The notes under the pieces are model-generated. The model saw only the letters and a program-made list of their open reading frames with translations. It had not been told where the DNA came from and ran no database searches. Made by a program: the position numbers and the translations under genes. Positions 16,715 through 25,193 of a stretch of 64,000 nt of DNA are shown here, one piece after another. Within the stretch, counting starts at the first letter, position 1. Each line of letters begins with the position of its first letter. The DNA is from CAYSYM01 sp964435115 (lineage in GTDB: Bacteria > Chloroflexota > UBA6077 > CF-72): contig CAYSYM010000014.1 in the NCBI GenBank assembly GCA_964435115.1, forward strand, positions 4,211 through 68,210, read 5' to 3'.

Positions 16715-17982
16715 CCCACCGCTCCGGCCTTTTCGTGGGGTCCTCCGCGCAGCCAGACGCGGCTGAACGTGCGGCCGCGCAGCCCTGCGGCGAAGGCGCG
16801 CGTGCGCCGCTCCTCTTTGCACGGAGCCTGTTCCTCCCCGCGGACCTGGGCGGCAACCGCTACCCGTACGAGGTCGTGACGCGGCTCGGCGCGCGCGGCC
16901 ACCCCGTGACCGTCGCCACCCCCCGCCTGCACGGGCAGTTTCCACGCCTCCCGAACGTCCGCTACCGCCACTACCCGGTCAGCCGCCGCCACCCGGCGCT
17001 CACGCACGCCACCAACCTCGTGAGTGGCGCCCTGGCCCTGCGGCCGGAACGCGGCCGGCACCCGGTGGCCCTGGCGGGCTCGTACGACGTCGCCCTCGCG
17101 CTGGACTGGGCGGGCCTGCTCGCCCGCACCCCGCTCGTGTTCCTGTTCCACTCGGAGTACTACTCGGAGTGGGTCCAGGCCCTCGGGCGCGGCCCGGCGG
17201 CGAGGGTGCGACGCGCCATCCTGGGCTACATGGCGGTGGTGGAGCGGCGGGTGTTCGCGCGCAGCGCCCGCCTGGTCGCCGTGAGCGAGTTCTCGGCGCG
17301 CCAGATACGCGAGCGTGCTCCAGGGACTCGGGAGAAGATCCGCGTCGTCCCGACCGGCGTCGACACCAGCTTCTTCAGGCCGCCGGACGATTGCGCGGCC
17401 GCCAAGCGCGCGATCGGCCAGCCACCGGATGGCCTGCTGATTCTCGGCGTCGGGCGCTTGGTCGGCGTCAAGCGGTTCGATCGACTCATCCAGGGGTTCG
17501 CGCGAGCCCGAATGGAAGGGGTCGAAGGCCGCCTGGTGATTGCCGGCGACGGCCCTGAGCGGCCCGGCCTGGACCGACTGGTCCGGGAGCTGGGGGTCGG
17601 TGACGCCGTCGAGCTGGCCGGGTACTGCGACCCGCCCAGGCTGCGGTCGCTCATGCAGGCGGCGGACCTGCAGGTATGCAGCAGCGCGTTCGAGAATGCC
17701 TCGCTGGCGATCCTGGAGGCGTTCGCCAGCGGTGTGCCCGTGCTCGGGACGCCCGGCGGCGGCACGCCCGAGCTGGTGGGCGTGGTGGATGGGTCCCTGG
17801 TCTTGTCCGACGACAGCGCCGCCGCGATCGCCGGCGGGCTGAAGCGCCTGAGCGCCGACAGGGCCCGGCTGCGCCAGCTCGGGGTCCGGGCGCGAGCATT
17901 GGCAGCGGAACGGTACGACTGGGAGCGCGTGGTCGATCGACTCGAGTCCGTGTGTGGAGAGGTGAGTCCGTCGTGGGTGTAG
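16711..17982 (+). CDS. glycosyltransferase family 4 protein
   Basis: A 423-residue GT-B enzyme. The N-terminal domain begins at PLLFARSLFLPADLGGNRYPYEVVTRLGARGHPVTVATPR. The C-terminal domain holds RVVPTGVDTSFF, LLILGVGRLVGVKRFDRLIQGF and the E-x7-E region SSAFENASLAILEAFASGVPVLGTPGGG. Start GTG 16711 overlaps the preceding stop (GTGA); the longer frame to 16585 is inside the GT2 gene. The final codons overlap the next start. Confidence 0.88.
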   Translation: MTHRSGLFVGSSAQPDAAERAAAQPCGEGARAPLLFARSLFLPADLGGNRYPYEVVTRLGARGHPVTVATPRLHGQFPRLPNVRYRHYPVSRRHPALTHATNLVSGALALRPERGRHPVALAGSYDVALALDWAGLLARTPLVFLFHSEYYSEWVQALGRGPAARVRRAILGYMAVVERRVFARSARLVAVSEFSARQIRERAPGTREKIRVVPTGVDTSFFRPPDDCAAAKRAIGQPPDGLLILGVGRLVGVKRFDRLIQGFARARMEGVEGRLVIAGDGPERPGLDRLVRELGVGDAVELAGYCDPPRLRSLMQAADLQVCSSAFENASLAILEAFASGVPVLGTPGGGTPELVGVVDGSLVLSDDSAAAIAGGLKRLSADRARLRQLGVRARALAAERYDWERVVDRLESVCGEVSPSWV

Positions 17983-19004
17983 GCATCGCCGCGATCGGGT
18001 GCGGTTACTGGGGACCCAACGTCATTCGCAACCTGGCTGACCTGCCTGGCGTCGACCTGCGCCGCATTTGCGACGCGAATCCGGATCGGCTTCGCGCGGT
18101 CGCCAGCCGCCACCCCAGGGCGCGCGCCACGCTCGACGTGGACGAGGTCTTCGCGGATCCAACGGTTGCCGCCGTGTACCTGGCCACGCCCGTCAGCACC
18201 CACTACCACCTCGTCAGGCAGGCGCTCCTGGCCGGCAAGCATGTCCTGGTCGAGAAGCCGCTCGCCACGACCGTCGAGCAGGCCGAGGAGCTGGCGGCTC
18301 TCGGCCGAGACCGGAGCCTGACGCTCATGGTCGGGCACACGTTCGTGTACAGCCCGCCGGTCCGGAAAGTGAAGGAGCTCATCGACAGGGGCGTTATCGG
18401 CGAGATCTACCTGATCGAGACGACGCGCGTGAACCTGGGCCTGTTCCAGAAGGACGTGAGCGTGCTGTGGGACCTCGCGCCCCACGACCTCTCGATCCTG
18501 ATGTACTGGCTGGGGGAAGTGCCCGAGAACGTGAGCGCGCGGGGCCGCTCGTTCCACGGCGAGGAGCTGGAGGACGTCGCGTTCCTCACCATGGAGTTCC
18601 CCAGCCGCGTCCTGGCGCAGATGCAGGTGAGCTGGCTGGCGCCGACCAAGCTGCGCCGCACCAGCGTGATCGGCCGGCAGAAGATGGTGATCTACGACGA
18701 CCTCGAGCCGGTCGAGAAGGTCAAAGTCTTCGATCGCGGCGTGGATCGCCAGCCCGATTCGTTCGGCGAGTACCAGCTCACCTACCGGTCGGGCGACATC
18801 CTGAGTCCGCGCCTGGACACGACCGAGCCGCTGCGGCTCGAGTGCGCCCACTTCCTGGAGTGCATCCAGTCAGGTAAAGAGCCTGACAGTGGAGCACGGA
18901 GCGGCGTGGACGTCGTCCGGGTGATCCAGGCCGCCGAGCGCTCGCTGCGTGCCGGGGGCGAGCTGCAGCGCGTCGAGCCCAGCCCGGCAGTGCTCGCCCG
19001 CTGA
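17973..19004 (+). CDS. Gfo/Idh/MocA-family oxidoreductase
   Basis: A 343-residue NAD(P)-dependent sugar dehydrogenase-like protein: Rossmann motif IGCGYWGPN near residue 8, the family hallmark HVLVEKPLATT (EKP near residue 92) and a C-terminal alpha/beta domain (HDLSILMYWLGEVPENV). The GTG at 17973 has GAGAGGTGA 7 bases upstream and overlaps the GT4 stop by 10 bases. YWGPN is typical of UDP-GlcNAc(A) 3-dehydrogenase (WbpB/WlbA-like) members, so a role in making a 3-keto/3-amino sugar is possible, but no partner aminotransferase is seen. Confidence 0.85.
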   Translation: MGVGIAAIGCGYWGPNVIRNLADLPGVDLRRICDANPDRLRAVASRHPRARATLDVDEVFADPTVAAVYLATPVSTHYHLVRQALLAGKHVLVEKPLATTVEQAEELAALGRDRSLTLMVGHTFVYSPPVRKVKELIDRGVIGEIYLIETTRVNLGLFQKDVSVLWDLAPHDLSILMYWLGEVPENVSARGRSFHGEELEDVAFLTMEFPSRVLAQMQVSWLAPTKLRRTSVIGRQKMVIYDDLEPVEKVKVFDRGVDRQPDSFGEYQLTYRSGDILSPRLDTTEPLRLECAHFLECIQSGKEPDSGARSGVDVVRVIQAAERSLRAGGELQRVEPSPAVLAR

Positions 19005-19006
19005 CC

Positions 19007-19042
19007 AGCAAGCGCAGCGCGCTCAGTGGCTCCGCGCTTGCT
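19007..19042. terminator. bidirectional hairpin between convergent genes
   Basis: AGCAAGCGC (19007-19015) pairs perfectly with GCGCTTGCT (19034-19042), 18-base loop, between the stops of the rightward Gfo/Idh/MocA gene and the leftward membrane protein gene (it overlaps the latter's last codons). Probably terminates both transcripts. Confidence 0.5.
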
Positions 19043-20561
19043 GCTCCAGGTGGTTCAGCACGCGGGCTCCGCCGGCGCTGGCACCTTCGAGCCCGCTGCC
19101 CACCCGGTGCGCCCGCGCGGCCACGATTCGCCGCCAGGCGTGCACCAGGCCGGGGCTGCCGAGCACGAGCAGGGCTGGGGCAAGCATGATACGGTGCCTC
19201 ACCAGGTTGCCCAGGTTCCCTTCCGAGAAGGCGAGCAGCAGCCAGGTAGCCAGGCCGTACAGCAGGAGGAGCGCCGGCGTCTGGCGGTCTCGGACCGGAG
19301 CGGCGAGTCCCACGGCCGTCGCCAGGATGAACACGTACCAGATCCCCATCTCCGCGCTCGCCACAAGGTCCCGCGTCGAGCGCACCTGCCAGGGGGCGGG
19401 CGCGAGGAGGCCGAAGGCGAGCGGCTCCAGCAGGTCGGCGGTGAGGCTGAAGGGTTCGGCGTCCCGGGCCGCGACGTCCTCGGGGACGGGTAGATCCGGC
19501 GCGTCGAGCGCCACCACGTCCACCTGCGCATCGATTTGCGATCGCGCGCTGAACGCTTCCCAGGCGCGGCGGTGGCGGACCTCCCTGACGACGTTGCCGA
19601 TGCGCGACTCGACAGCCTGCCAGGCGTCGACGCCGCGCAGGGACGCGACGGCGAGCACGCCGGCGGCGGCGACGGCGAGGAGCGCCGCCACGAGCGCAAG
19701 CGAGCGGCCGCGGCCGCGGCGCGCGAGCCGGATTCCCAGCACCGGAACGGCTGCCGCGAGGACGAGCAGGAAGGCAGCGAGACGGAGGTCGACCAGGATG
19801 GCGCTGGCCGCGGCCAGGAGGACGACTGCGTTGCCAGGCGTGGACGCTCGGGGACGCTCGGCGATGAGCCGCTGGAGCGCGTAGAGGGCCAGCACCAGCG
19901 CGAAGAGGACGGGGATCTCTTTCAGGGTGAGCGTGCTCCAGAACACCAGGCTTGGCAGCAGCGCACTGGAGATGCCGGCCAGCCGGGCGACGGTAGACCC
20001 GTAGGGAGGTCGGGCGATCTCGAACATGAGGACGGCGAGCAGCGCCCCGAGGGCCGCGTTGGCCACCCTGGGAATGAGCGGGGCGTAGCCGAAGAGCGCG
20101 TAGATGCCCGCCACGGCGAGGGGGTAGGCGTTCTCCAGCACCTGCTTCTGCCCGGTGAAGAGGGACATGCCTTCACCCCGAGCGATGCGGACGAGCCACT
20201 GCGCCACGACGTCGTTGGCGTAGTCGTCCTGGAGCAGCGCGCCGTTCCCCGTTCCCGGGCGAGCGTAGAGGTACAGGCTGACGGCCAGGAGCGCACGGAG
20301 CCCGAACGCGGCCAGGAACAGGCGCTCGGCGAAGAGCCGCTCTTCGGTGGCGCGGCGTGCGAGCCACAGGCCCAGCTCCTGCACGGCCAGCACGCCGAGG
20401 AACGTGGACGGCCCGCCGACCACCAGTGCCGTGAGCGGCGCGAGCACCCGGACGACGATCCCCACACGCTCCCAGGTGGCTCCGCACCCCAGCCATCCCA
20501 CCAGCGCGGGGACGGCAGGCACGCTCAGCGGAGTCGTCAGGCGGCCGGCACTGCCTGGCAC
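19023..20561 (-). CDS. polytopic membrane protein, GT39/ArnT-like (GT-C) glycosyltransferase candidate
   Basis: A 512-residue protein with about ten hydrophobic segments. ALLQDDYANDVVAQWLVRI near residue 107 places acidic residues in the first large extracytoplasmic loop, where GT-C enzymes keep their catalytic Asp. A second soluble loop (about 340-400) and a charged C-terminus follow. GTG at 20561 lies 6 bases after a minus-strand TAGTAT box, suggesting a leaderless mRNA. Predicted to use a lipid-linked sugar outside the membrane; family assignment is by topology and this loop only. Confidence 0.6.
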   Translation of the reverse strand: MPGSAGRLTTPLSVPAVPALVGWLGCGATWERVGIVVRVLAPLTALVVGGPSTFLGVLAVQELGLWLARRATEERLFAERLFLAAFGLRALLAVSLYLYARPGTGNGALLQDDYANDVVAQWLVRIARGEGMSLFTGQKQVLENAYPLAVAGIYALFGYAPLIPRVANAALGALLAVLMFEIARPPYGSTVARLAGISSALLPSLVFWSTLTLKEIPVLFALVLALYALQRLIAERPRASTPGNAVVLLAAASAILVDLRLAAFLLVLAAAVPVLGIRLARRGRGRSLALVAALLAVAAAGVLAVASLRGVDAWQAVESRIGNVVREVRHRRAWEAFSARSQIDAQVDVVALDAPDLPVPEDVAARDAEPFSLTADLLEPLAFGLLAPAPWQVRSTRDLVASAEMGIWYVFILATAVGLAAPVRDRQTPALLLLYGLATWLLLAFSEGNLGNLVRHRIMLAPALLVLGSPGLVHAWRRIVAARAHRVGSGLEGASAGGARVLNHLEQQARSH

Positions 20562-20566
20562 TGGCG

Positions 20567-20573
20567 GATACTA
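20567..20573. promoter_or_regulatory. overlapping divergent -10 elements
   Basis: GATACT (20567-20572) reads rightward and TAGTAT (minus strand, 20568-20573) reads leftward. The leftward one ends 6 bases before the GTG at 20561. No clear -35 boxes. Confidence 0.35.
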
Positions 20574-20654
20574 CCATGTGGCCGTCCGCGGGACGCGGCG
20601 AAGGAGGGCGCACTGCTCAGGCGAGGTCCAGGCGTTCGGCGCTCCCCGCTCTAC

Positions 20655-21140
20655 ATGGTCGGGCTCGCGGGTGGATCGGCGCCGAGCCGCGCCACCCTGT
20701 GGCTTGCCGGCCTGGCCGCTGGCGCGGGGCTGCTGGTGCTCCTGCTGGCAGCCGCGACGTCCTGGTCGGCGCCGGAGCGGAGCCTGGCGCCGAGCCTCAT
20801 GCGCCAGCTCGCCGCCGCCCGGTCCGCGCTGGCGGCCGGCACGGCCGACCTGCGCGAGCCATGCGACCTGGCGGGGGATGCGCGGATGAAGCTGTACGGC
20901 CAGCCCGGGGTCGACCGGCAGCGCGCTCCGTGGAAGGAGCTGGAGAGCGCCGCCCAGGCGGTGCAGGCCGCGTGCGGCCAGCTCCGGCTCGCCCAGACGC
21001 CGGGCACGAGCGGCCGAGACGCCGAGCAGGCGCGCGAGAGCTGGCGTGGCGAGGCCCAGGCGGACCTGAGGCGCGCCTGTGCGTCCCTGCGCCAGGCGGC
21101 CGAGCGCGTGGGAGAGCCTGGCCCGTCCTGCGCCGAGTAG
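20655..21140 (+). CDS. small membrane-anchored/secreted protein of unknown function
   Basis: A 161-residue protein with an N-terminal hydrophobic helix (LWLAGLAAGAGLLVLLLAAAT, about 15-35) and a helical soluble domain with several cysteines (REPCDLAGDARMKL, QAACGQLRL, RRACASLRQ, PGPSCAE). Four cysteines could form two disulfides outside the cell. ATG at 20655 chosen because the signal helix follows directly; the same frame is open far upstream only as antisense of the previous gene. No family recognised. Confidence 0.5.
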   Translation: MVGLAGGSAPSRATLWLAGLAAGAGLLVLLLAAATSWSAPERSLAPSLMRQLAAARSALAAGTADLREPCDLAGDARMKLYGQPGVDRQRAPWKELESAAQAVQAACGQLRLAQTPGTSGRDAEQARESWRGEAQADLRRACASLRQAAERVGEPGPSCAE

Positions 21141-21142
21141 AG

Positions 21143-21157
21143 GACGCGCGACGCGTC
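21143..21157. terminator. short hairpin between convergent genes
   Basis: GACGCG (21143-21148), loop CGA, CGCGTC (21152-21157), located between the stops of the rightward small protein gene and the leftward GT4 gene. Six base pairs only. Confidence 0.35.
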
Positions 21158-21165
21158 GAGTGGGC

Positions 21166-22374
21166 CTACGCGGCGCCGAGGAGCTCCTCGTACAGGCCCT
21201 CGGTGTCGCCGACCATCTTCTCGATGGAGAAGCACCGCTGGAGCCGCTCGCGGCCCGCGCTCCCGAGGGCTGACGCGCGTTCGGCGTCCAGGGCCAGCGC
21301 CGCGAGCGCGTCGGCCAGGGCGACCGGGTCGCCTGGGGGCACGAGCAGCCCCGTCTCGCCGTCCACGACGACCTCCGGGATCGTCGCCACTCTCGACGCG
21401 ACGATCGGCCGGCCGGCTGCCATCGCCTCCAGGAGCACAATGCCAAAGCCTTCCCAGATGGACGGCATGGCGAAGACGTCGATGGCCTGCATGATCGCGG
21501 CCACGTCGCGCCGCGCGCCGAGGACGTGCACGCGGTCGGCGACCCCCAGCTCCTGCGCCAACTCGCGGAAGAACCCCTCGAGGTCGCCGGCGCCGACGAT
21601 GGCAAGGTGCGCCCGCGGCACCTGCTCGAGGAGCAGCGGCATGGCGCGCACCAGGTGGCGCTGGCCCTTCTGCGGCGCCAGCCGCCCCACGTTGCCCACC
21701 AGGTAGACGTCCGCCCCGACGCCCAGCTCGTGCCGCACGCGGGCGCGAGCGCGCTGCGCCCCGGCGGCGTCTTCGGGCTCCAGCCCGTGGTAGACCCGCC
21801 TGACCCGCCGGACGTCGCGCACGCCGCGAGCGATGGTGAAACGGGCGACGTGGTCGGAGATGGCGATGATCATGTCCTGGCGCGCCGAGATCAGGTAGTG
21901 GAGCGTGCCGATGAGCGGGTGCAGGAAGAAGCGGTCGTCGTTGTGGCGGGTCGAGACGAGGTGCAGGCGCTCGCCGCCCAGGCGTATGGCGGCCAGGCAG
22001 CCATACACGTCGGCACGAAAAAGGTGGGAGTGGAGGATGTGGTAGGAGCCGGCGCGGACGAGGCCGACCAGGCGCAGCAGGGCTGCGAGATCGACGCGCC
22101 AGCGCGCGTTGAGGCGATGGACCCTGATCCCCGCATCTTCGAACAGGGGGACGAGGTCGCCGCCCCAGCCCAGGACGGCCACCTCCATCGTGAAGCGACG
22201 CCGGTCCACATGGCGAGCGAGGGCGAGGAGGTGGTTCTCGGCTCCGCCCCGGTCGAGCGACGTAATGAGGTGGAGCACGCGAATCGGTCGAAGTGAGGAA
22301 TCGGCGCGGTCGGCGGTGACCTCGGCGTCGTCCGGGATCGACGTGGCGCCCATGGAGGCGGCGGTGCTGCTCAC
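21166..22374 (-). CDS. glycosyltransferase family 4 protein
   Basis: A 402-residue GT-B enzyme: RVLHLITSLDRGGAENHLLALARHV near residue 32 is the classic GT4 N-terminal glycine loop. C-terminally VYLVGNVGRLAPQKGQRHLVRAMPLL and MPSIWEGFGIVLLEAMAAGRPIVASRVATIPE give the donor-binding E-x7-E motif. The first ~28 residues are polar and probably disordered. Monocistronic leftward. Specificity unknown. Confidence 0.88.
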   Translation of the reverse strand: MSSTAASMGATSIPDDAEVTADRADSSLRPIRVLHLITSLDRGGAENHLLALARHVDRRRFTMEVAVLGWGGDLVPLFEDAGIRVHRLNARWRVDLAALLRLVGLVRAGSYHILHSHLFRADVYGCLAAIRLGGERLHLVSTRHNDDRFFLHPLIGTLHYLISARQDMIIAISDHVARFTIARGVRDVRRVRRVYHGLEPEDAAGAQRARARVRHELGVGADVYLVGNVGRLAPQKGQRHLVRAMPLLLEQVPRAHLAIVGAGDLEGFFRELAQELGVADRVHVLGARRDVAAIMQAIDVFAMPSIWEGFGIVLLEAMAAGRPIVASRVATIPEVVVDGETGLLVPPGDPVALADALAALALDAERASALGSAGRERLQRCFSIEKMVGDTEGLYEELLGAA

Positions 22375-22669
22375 GGGTGGCTCGCGCGAAGCATGGGGGC
22401 CAACGTTCGGTGCGCTCAGACTCAGGTCGAGCCCCCGTGCTCCGCCCTCTCACGAGGGAGCGCGAAGCGCTCAGGCGCGGGCGGTCGGACGCTCGCGAAG
22501 GAGACCTGCATGGTGGTAGGGCGACGGTCCGCCGGCGTCGCTTCCAGCCGGGCGACACCCGTGCCGCGGCCCGCCGCGGGCTATTCTAGTCGCTGGCCCA
22601 CCTGCTCGGCCGCCTGGAACGGGGGATCGCGGAGCGCGTACAGTCGGGCGGAACGGAGGGCTCGGCTCC
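22375..22669. other. divergent intergenic region GT4 / asnB
   Basis: About 295 bases without a supported gene. It contains a hairpin GAGCGC-GAA-GCGCTC (22458-22472) and two -10-like hexamers upstream of asnB, TATTCT (22582-22587) and TACAGT (22639-22644). No convincing -35 elements. Confidence 0.35.
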
Positions 22670-24592
22670 ATGTGTGGCATCGCGGGGTTCGCGGGGTCGC
22701 TGCGCGCCAGGGCTGGCCGTGGCGTGCTGGAGCAGATGAACGGGGCGCTGCGCCACCGGGGCCCGGACGGCGAGGGGTATTACCTCGACGACGACGTGGG
22801 TCTGGCGATGCGTCGCCTGGCGATCATCGACGTCGCCGGCGGCAGCCAGCCGATCTTCGGCGAGGATGGCACGGCGTGCGTCGTGCTGAATGGCGAGATC
22901 TACAACTTCCAGGACCTGCGCGACATCCTGGAGCGACGCGGCCATCGGTTCGCCACCAGCAGCGACACCGAGGCGGTCGTCCACGCCTACGAGGAGTACG
23001 GGCCTGACTGCGTACAGCACCTGTGGGGCATGTTTGCCCTGGCCGTCTGGGACCGTCGCGCCAGGCGCCTCCTGCTCGCGCGCGACCGGCTGGGGAAGAA
23101 GCCGCTCGTGTACCACGCCGCCCCGGACGGCGGGATCGCCTTCGCCTCAGAGTTCCAGGCGCTCTTCGGCCACCCGGCCGTTCCGCGCGACGTGGATCCT
23201 CGCGCCATCGACGACTACCTGACGTACACGTACGTCCCGTCGCCGCGCACGGCCTACACGGCGGTCCACAAGCTGCAGCCGGGGCACCGCCTGGTCTGGG
23301 AGCCGGGCACGATCAGCGTCCAGTCCTACTGGCAGCTCCGGTTCTCGGAGAAGCTGGCTCTCTCAGAGGACGAGGCGATCGGGCAGTTCTCGGCGCTCTT
23401 TCGTGACGCGGTCCGTCGACGGCTCATCTCGGACGTCCCGCTGGGGGCGTTCCTGAGTGGCGGGATGGACTCCAGCTCGGTCGTGGCGGAGATGGCCGCG
23501 CTGTCGTCGGGGCCGGTGAAGACCTTCTCGATCGGGTTCGGCGAGCAGGACTTCGACGAGCTGAGGTATGCCCGCCAGGTTGCCGAGCGGTTCGGGACGG
23601 AGCACCACGAGCTGGTCCTGGAGCCGCACGCGCTCGACGTCCTGCCGCAGCTCGTGCGCCACTACGGGGAGCCCTACGCCGATTCTTCCGCGGTGCCCAC
23701 GTACTACGTGTCCAAGCTGACGCGCCAGCTCGTCACCGTGGCGCTCAACGGAGATGGCGGCGACGAGCTGCTGGCGGGCTACGACCGGCATTGGGCGGCG
23801 CGGGCAGCGGCCCGGTACGACCGCGTCCCCGGCTTCGTCCGCCACGGCCTGGTCCACCCGGTGGTTCGCCTCCTGCCGGAGCCTGGCAAGTCGCACAAGC
23901 TCCTCAGGCGCGTGCGGCGTTTCATGCTGGCAGCGCACATGGCGCCAGTCGAGCGGTACCTGCGCTGGGTGGGGCTCTTCGGCGCGGGCGAGAAGGAGCG
24001 CCTGTACACGGACGACTTCCAGGCCGCCCTGAACGGGAACGACTCGCAGCGCTGGCTGCAGCAGGCGATCGCCGCCGAGCCGCACCTGCACCCGGTCGAG
24101 CAGGTGCAGCGCGCGGACACCCTGATGTACCTCCCGGACGACCTGCTGGTGAAGGTGGACATCGCCAGCATGGCCAACTCGCTGGAGGCGCGCTCGCCCT
24201 TCCTGGACCACCGGCTGGTGGAGTTCTGCGCGGCCCTGCCGCCTGCCTTCAAGCTGCGCGGACGCACCTCCAAGTGGCTGCTGCGGCGGGTGATGCGACA
24301 CCGGCTGCCCGAGCCGATTCTGACCCGGCCGAAGATGGGGTTCGGCGTCCCCGTGGGGGAGTGGCTGCGGGGCGAGCTGCGGCCGCTGCTCGAAGACACC
24401 GTCCTCTCCGAGCGTGCCTTCGCCCGCGGGTACTTCCGCGAAGCAGCGGTTCGGGCGCTGGTGGACGAGCACCTGTCCGGGCGAGCGGACCTGCGCAGCC
24501 ACGTGTGGACGCTGCTGATGCTGGAGCTGTGGTTCCGGGCCTTCGTGGACGCGGCGCCTCAGGCGGCTGGAGAGGCGGCCGCCGTGTGCTGA
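22670..24592 (+). CDS. asnB: asparagine synthase (glutamine-hydrolysing) AsnB-type amidotransferase
   Basis: A 640-residue protein with the mature-type N-terminus MCGIAGF (Cys2 nucleophile of the class II glutaminase), GEIYN, LRHRGPDGEG and SSDTEAVVHAYE in the amidotransferase domain. The synthetase domain has the PP-loop LSGGMDSS near residue 260 and ALNGDGGDELLAGYDR. A GGAGGG site is 9 bases before the ATG. In polysaccharide clusters such proteins are often amidotransferases that convert sugar carboxylates (uronates) to amides rather than make asparagine. Both readings remain open; a second copy is at 48175. Confidence 0.93.
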   Translation: MCGIAGFAGSLRARAGRGVLEQMNGALRHRGPDGEGYYLDDDVGLAMRRLAIIDVAGGSQPIFGEDGTACVVLNGEIYNFQDLRDILERRGHRFATSSDTEAVVHAYEEYGPDCVQHLWGMFALAVWDRRARRLLLARDRLGKKPLVYHAAPDGGIAFASEFQALFGHPAVPRDVDPRAIDDYLTYTYVPSPRTAYTAVHKLQPGHRLVWEPGTISVQSYWQLRFSEKLALSEDEAIGQFSALFRDAVRRRLISDVPLGAFLSGGMDSSSVVAEMAALSSGPVKTFSIGFGEQDFDELRYARQVAERFGTEHHELVLEPHALDVLPQLVRHYGEPYADSSAVPTYYVSKLTRQLVTVALNGDGGDELLAGYDRHWAARAAARYDRVPGFVRHGLVHPVVRLLPEPGKSHKLLRRVRRFMLAAHMAPVERYLRWVGLFGAGEKERLYTDDFQAALNGNDSQRWLQQAIAAEPHLHPVEQVQRADTLMYLPDDLLVKVDIASMANSLEARSPFLDHRLVEFCAALPPAFKLRGRTSKWLLRRVMRHRLPEPILTRPKMGFGVPVGEWLRGELRPLLEDTVLSERAFARGYFREAAVRALVDEHLSGRADLRSHVWTLLMLELWFRAFVDAAPQAAGEAAAVC

Positions 24593-24606
24593 CACGGACC
24601 CGCGGC

Positions 24607-25182
24607 TCAGCCGCAGGCGCCTGCCGGCGGTGGGGCGGGCACACCCCACGCCTGGGCTGCGTCCACCCAGTCCGCCCGCGCGCGGCTGCGCAGCGGCGCG
24701 ATCGAGCTGCCATCGTCGTCGGGTGCGAACTGGTCAATCCGCCGCCGGTAGGCGACCAGCGTCTCGGCGGCGGCGCTGAGCTGCGTGGCAGCTTCGGCCG
24801 CCGCCCGCCGCGCGCGCCACAGCGCCGGGTCGGGCGTCGCGCGCGAGATCGCGGCCGCCAGTGTGGCCGCGCGCCCAGGGAGGGCGTAGACGCGCGCGGT
24901 GGCTGCCTGCCAGGCGCTCGGCGACGGGGGCTCCCGGGCCGGCGCGCCGGGCGGCTGGCCCTCCGCACGCTTCACGTTCGCCGAGCGGAAGGCGGCGTAC
25001 TGGTCGAACACGCAGAGTGACTCGAGCCCGCTCAGTACGATGGCGCGTGCCTCCGCGTTCCACGCATCTTGCTCGGGGATCGGCGCGGTCGGCGCGATCG
25101 GCGGAGCCGCGCGGGCTGCCGGCCGGGCGCAGGCGCCCGCCGTGAGCGCGAACAGGCCGGCGATCAGCTCCCGCCGCCGCAC
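24607..25182 (-). CDS. putative lipoprotein of unknown function
   Basis: A 191-residue protein starting at the GTG 25182 with MRRRELIAGLFALTAGACARP: arginine-rich n-region, hydrophobic core and a possible lipobox AGAC at residues 15-18. The remainder is alanine-rich and helical (WNAEARAIVLSGLESLCVFDQYAAF; AAEAATQLSAAAETLVAYRRR). No family recognised. It follows the epimerase by 11 bases on the same strand, so is probably co-transcribed. The longer frame to 25788 is inside the epimerase gene and rejected. Confidence 0.55.
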   Translation of the reverse strand: MRRRELIAGLFALTAGACARPAARAAPPIAPTAPIPEQDAWNAEARAIVLSGLESLCVFDQYAAFRSANVKRAEGQPPGAPAREPPSPSAWQAATARVYALPGRAATLAAAISRATPDPALWRARRAAAEAATQLSAAAETLVAYRRRIDQFAPDDDGSSIAPLRSRARADWVDAAQAWGVPAPPPAGACG

Positions 25183-25193
25183 GCCGTCCGACG

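Noticed and set aside
19536..20654. Upstream extension of the small secreted protein frame
   Set aside because: It is antisense to the leftward GT-C membrane protein and has a Gly/Arg/Glu-rich shadow composition; the signal helix begins at 20655.
22458..22472. Riboswitch or attenuator upstream of asnB
   Set aside because: Only one short hairpin is present; no recognisable aptamer motif and no alternative terminator/antiterminator pair could be drawn.
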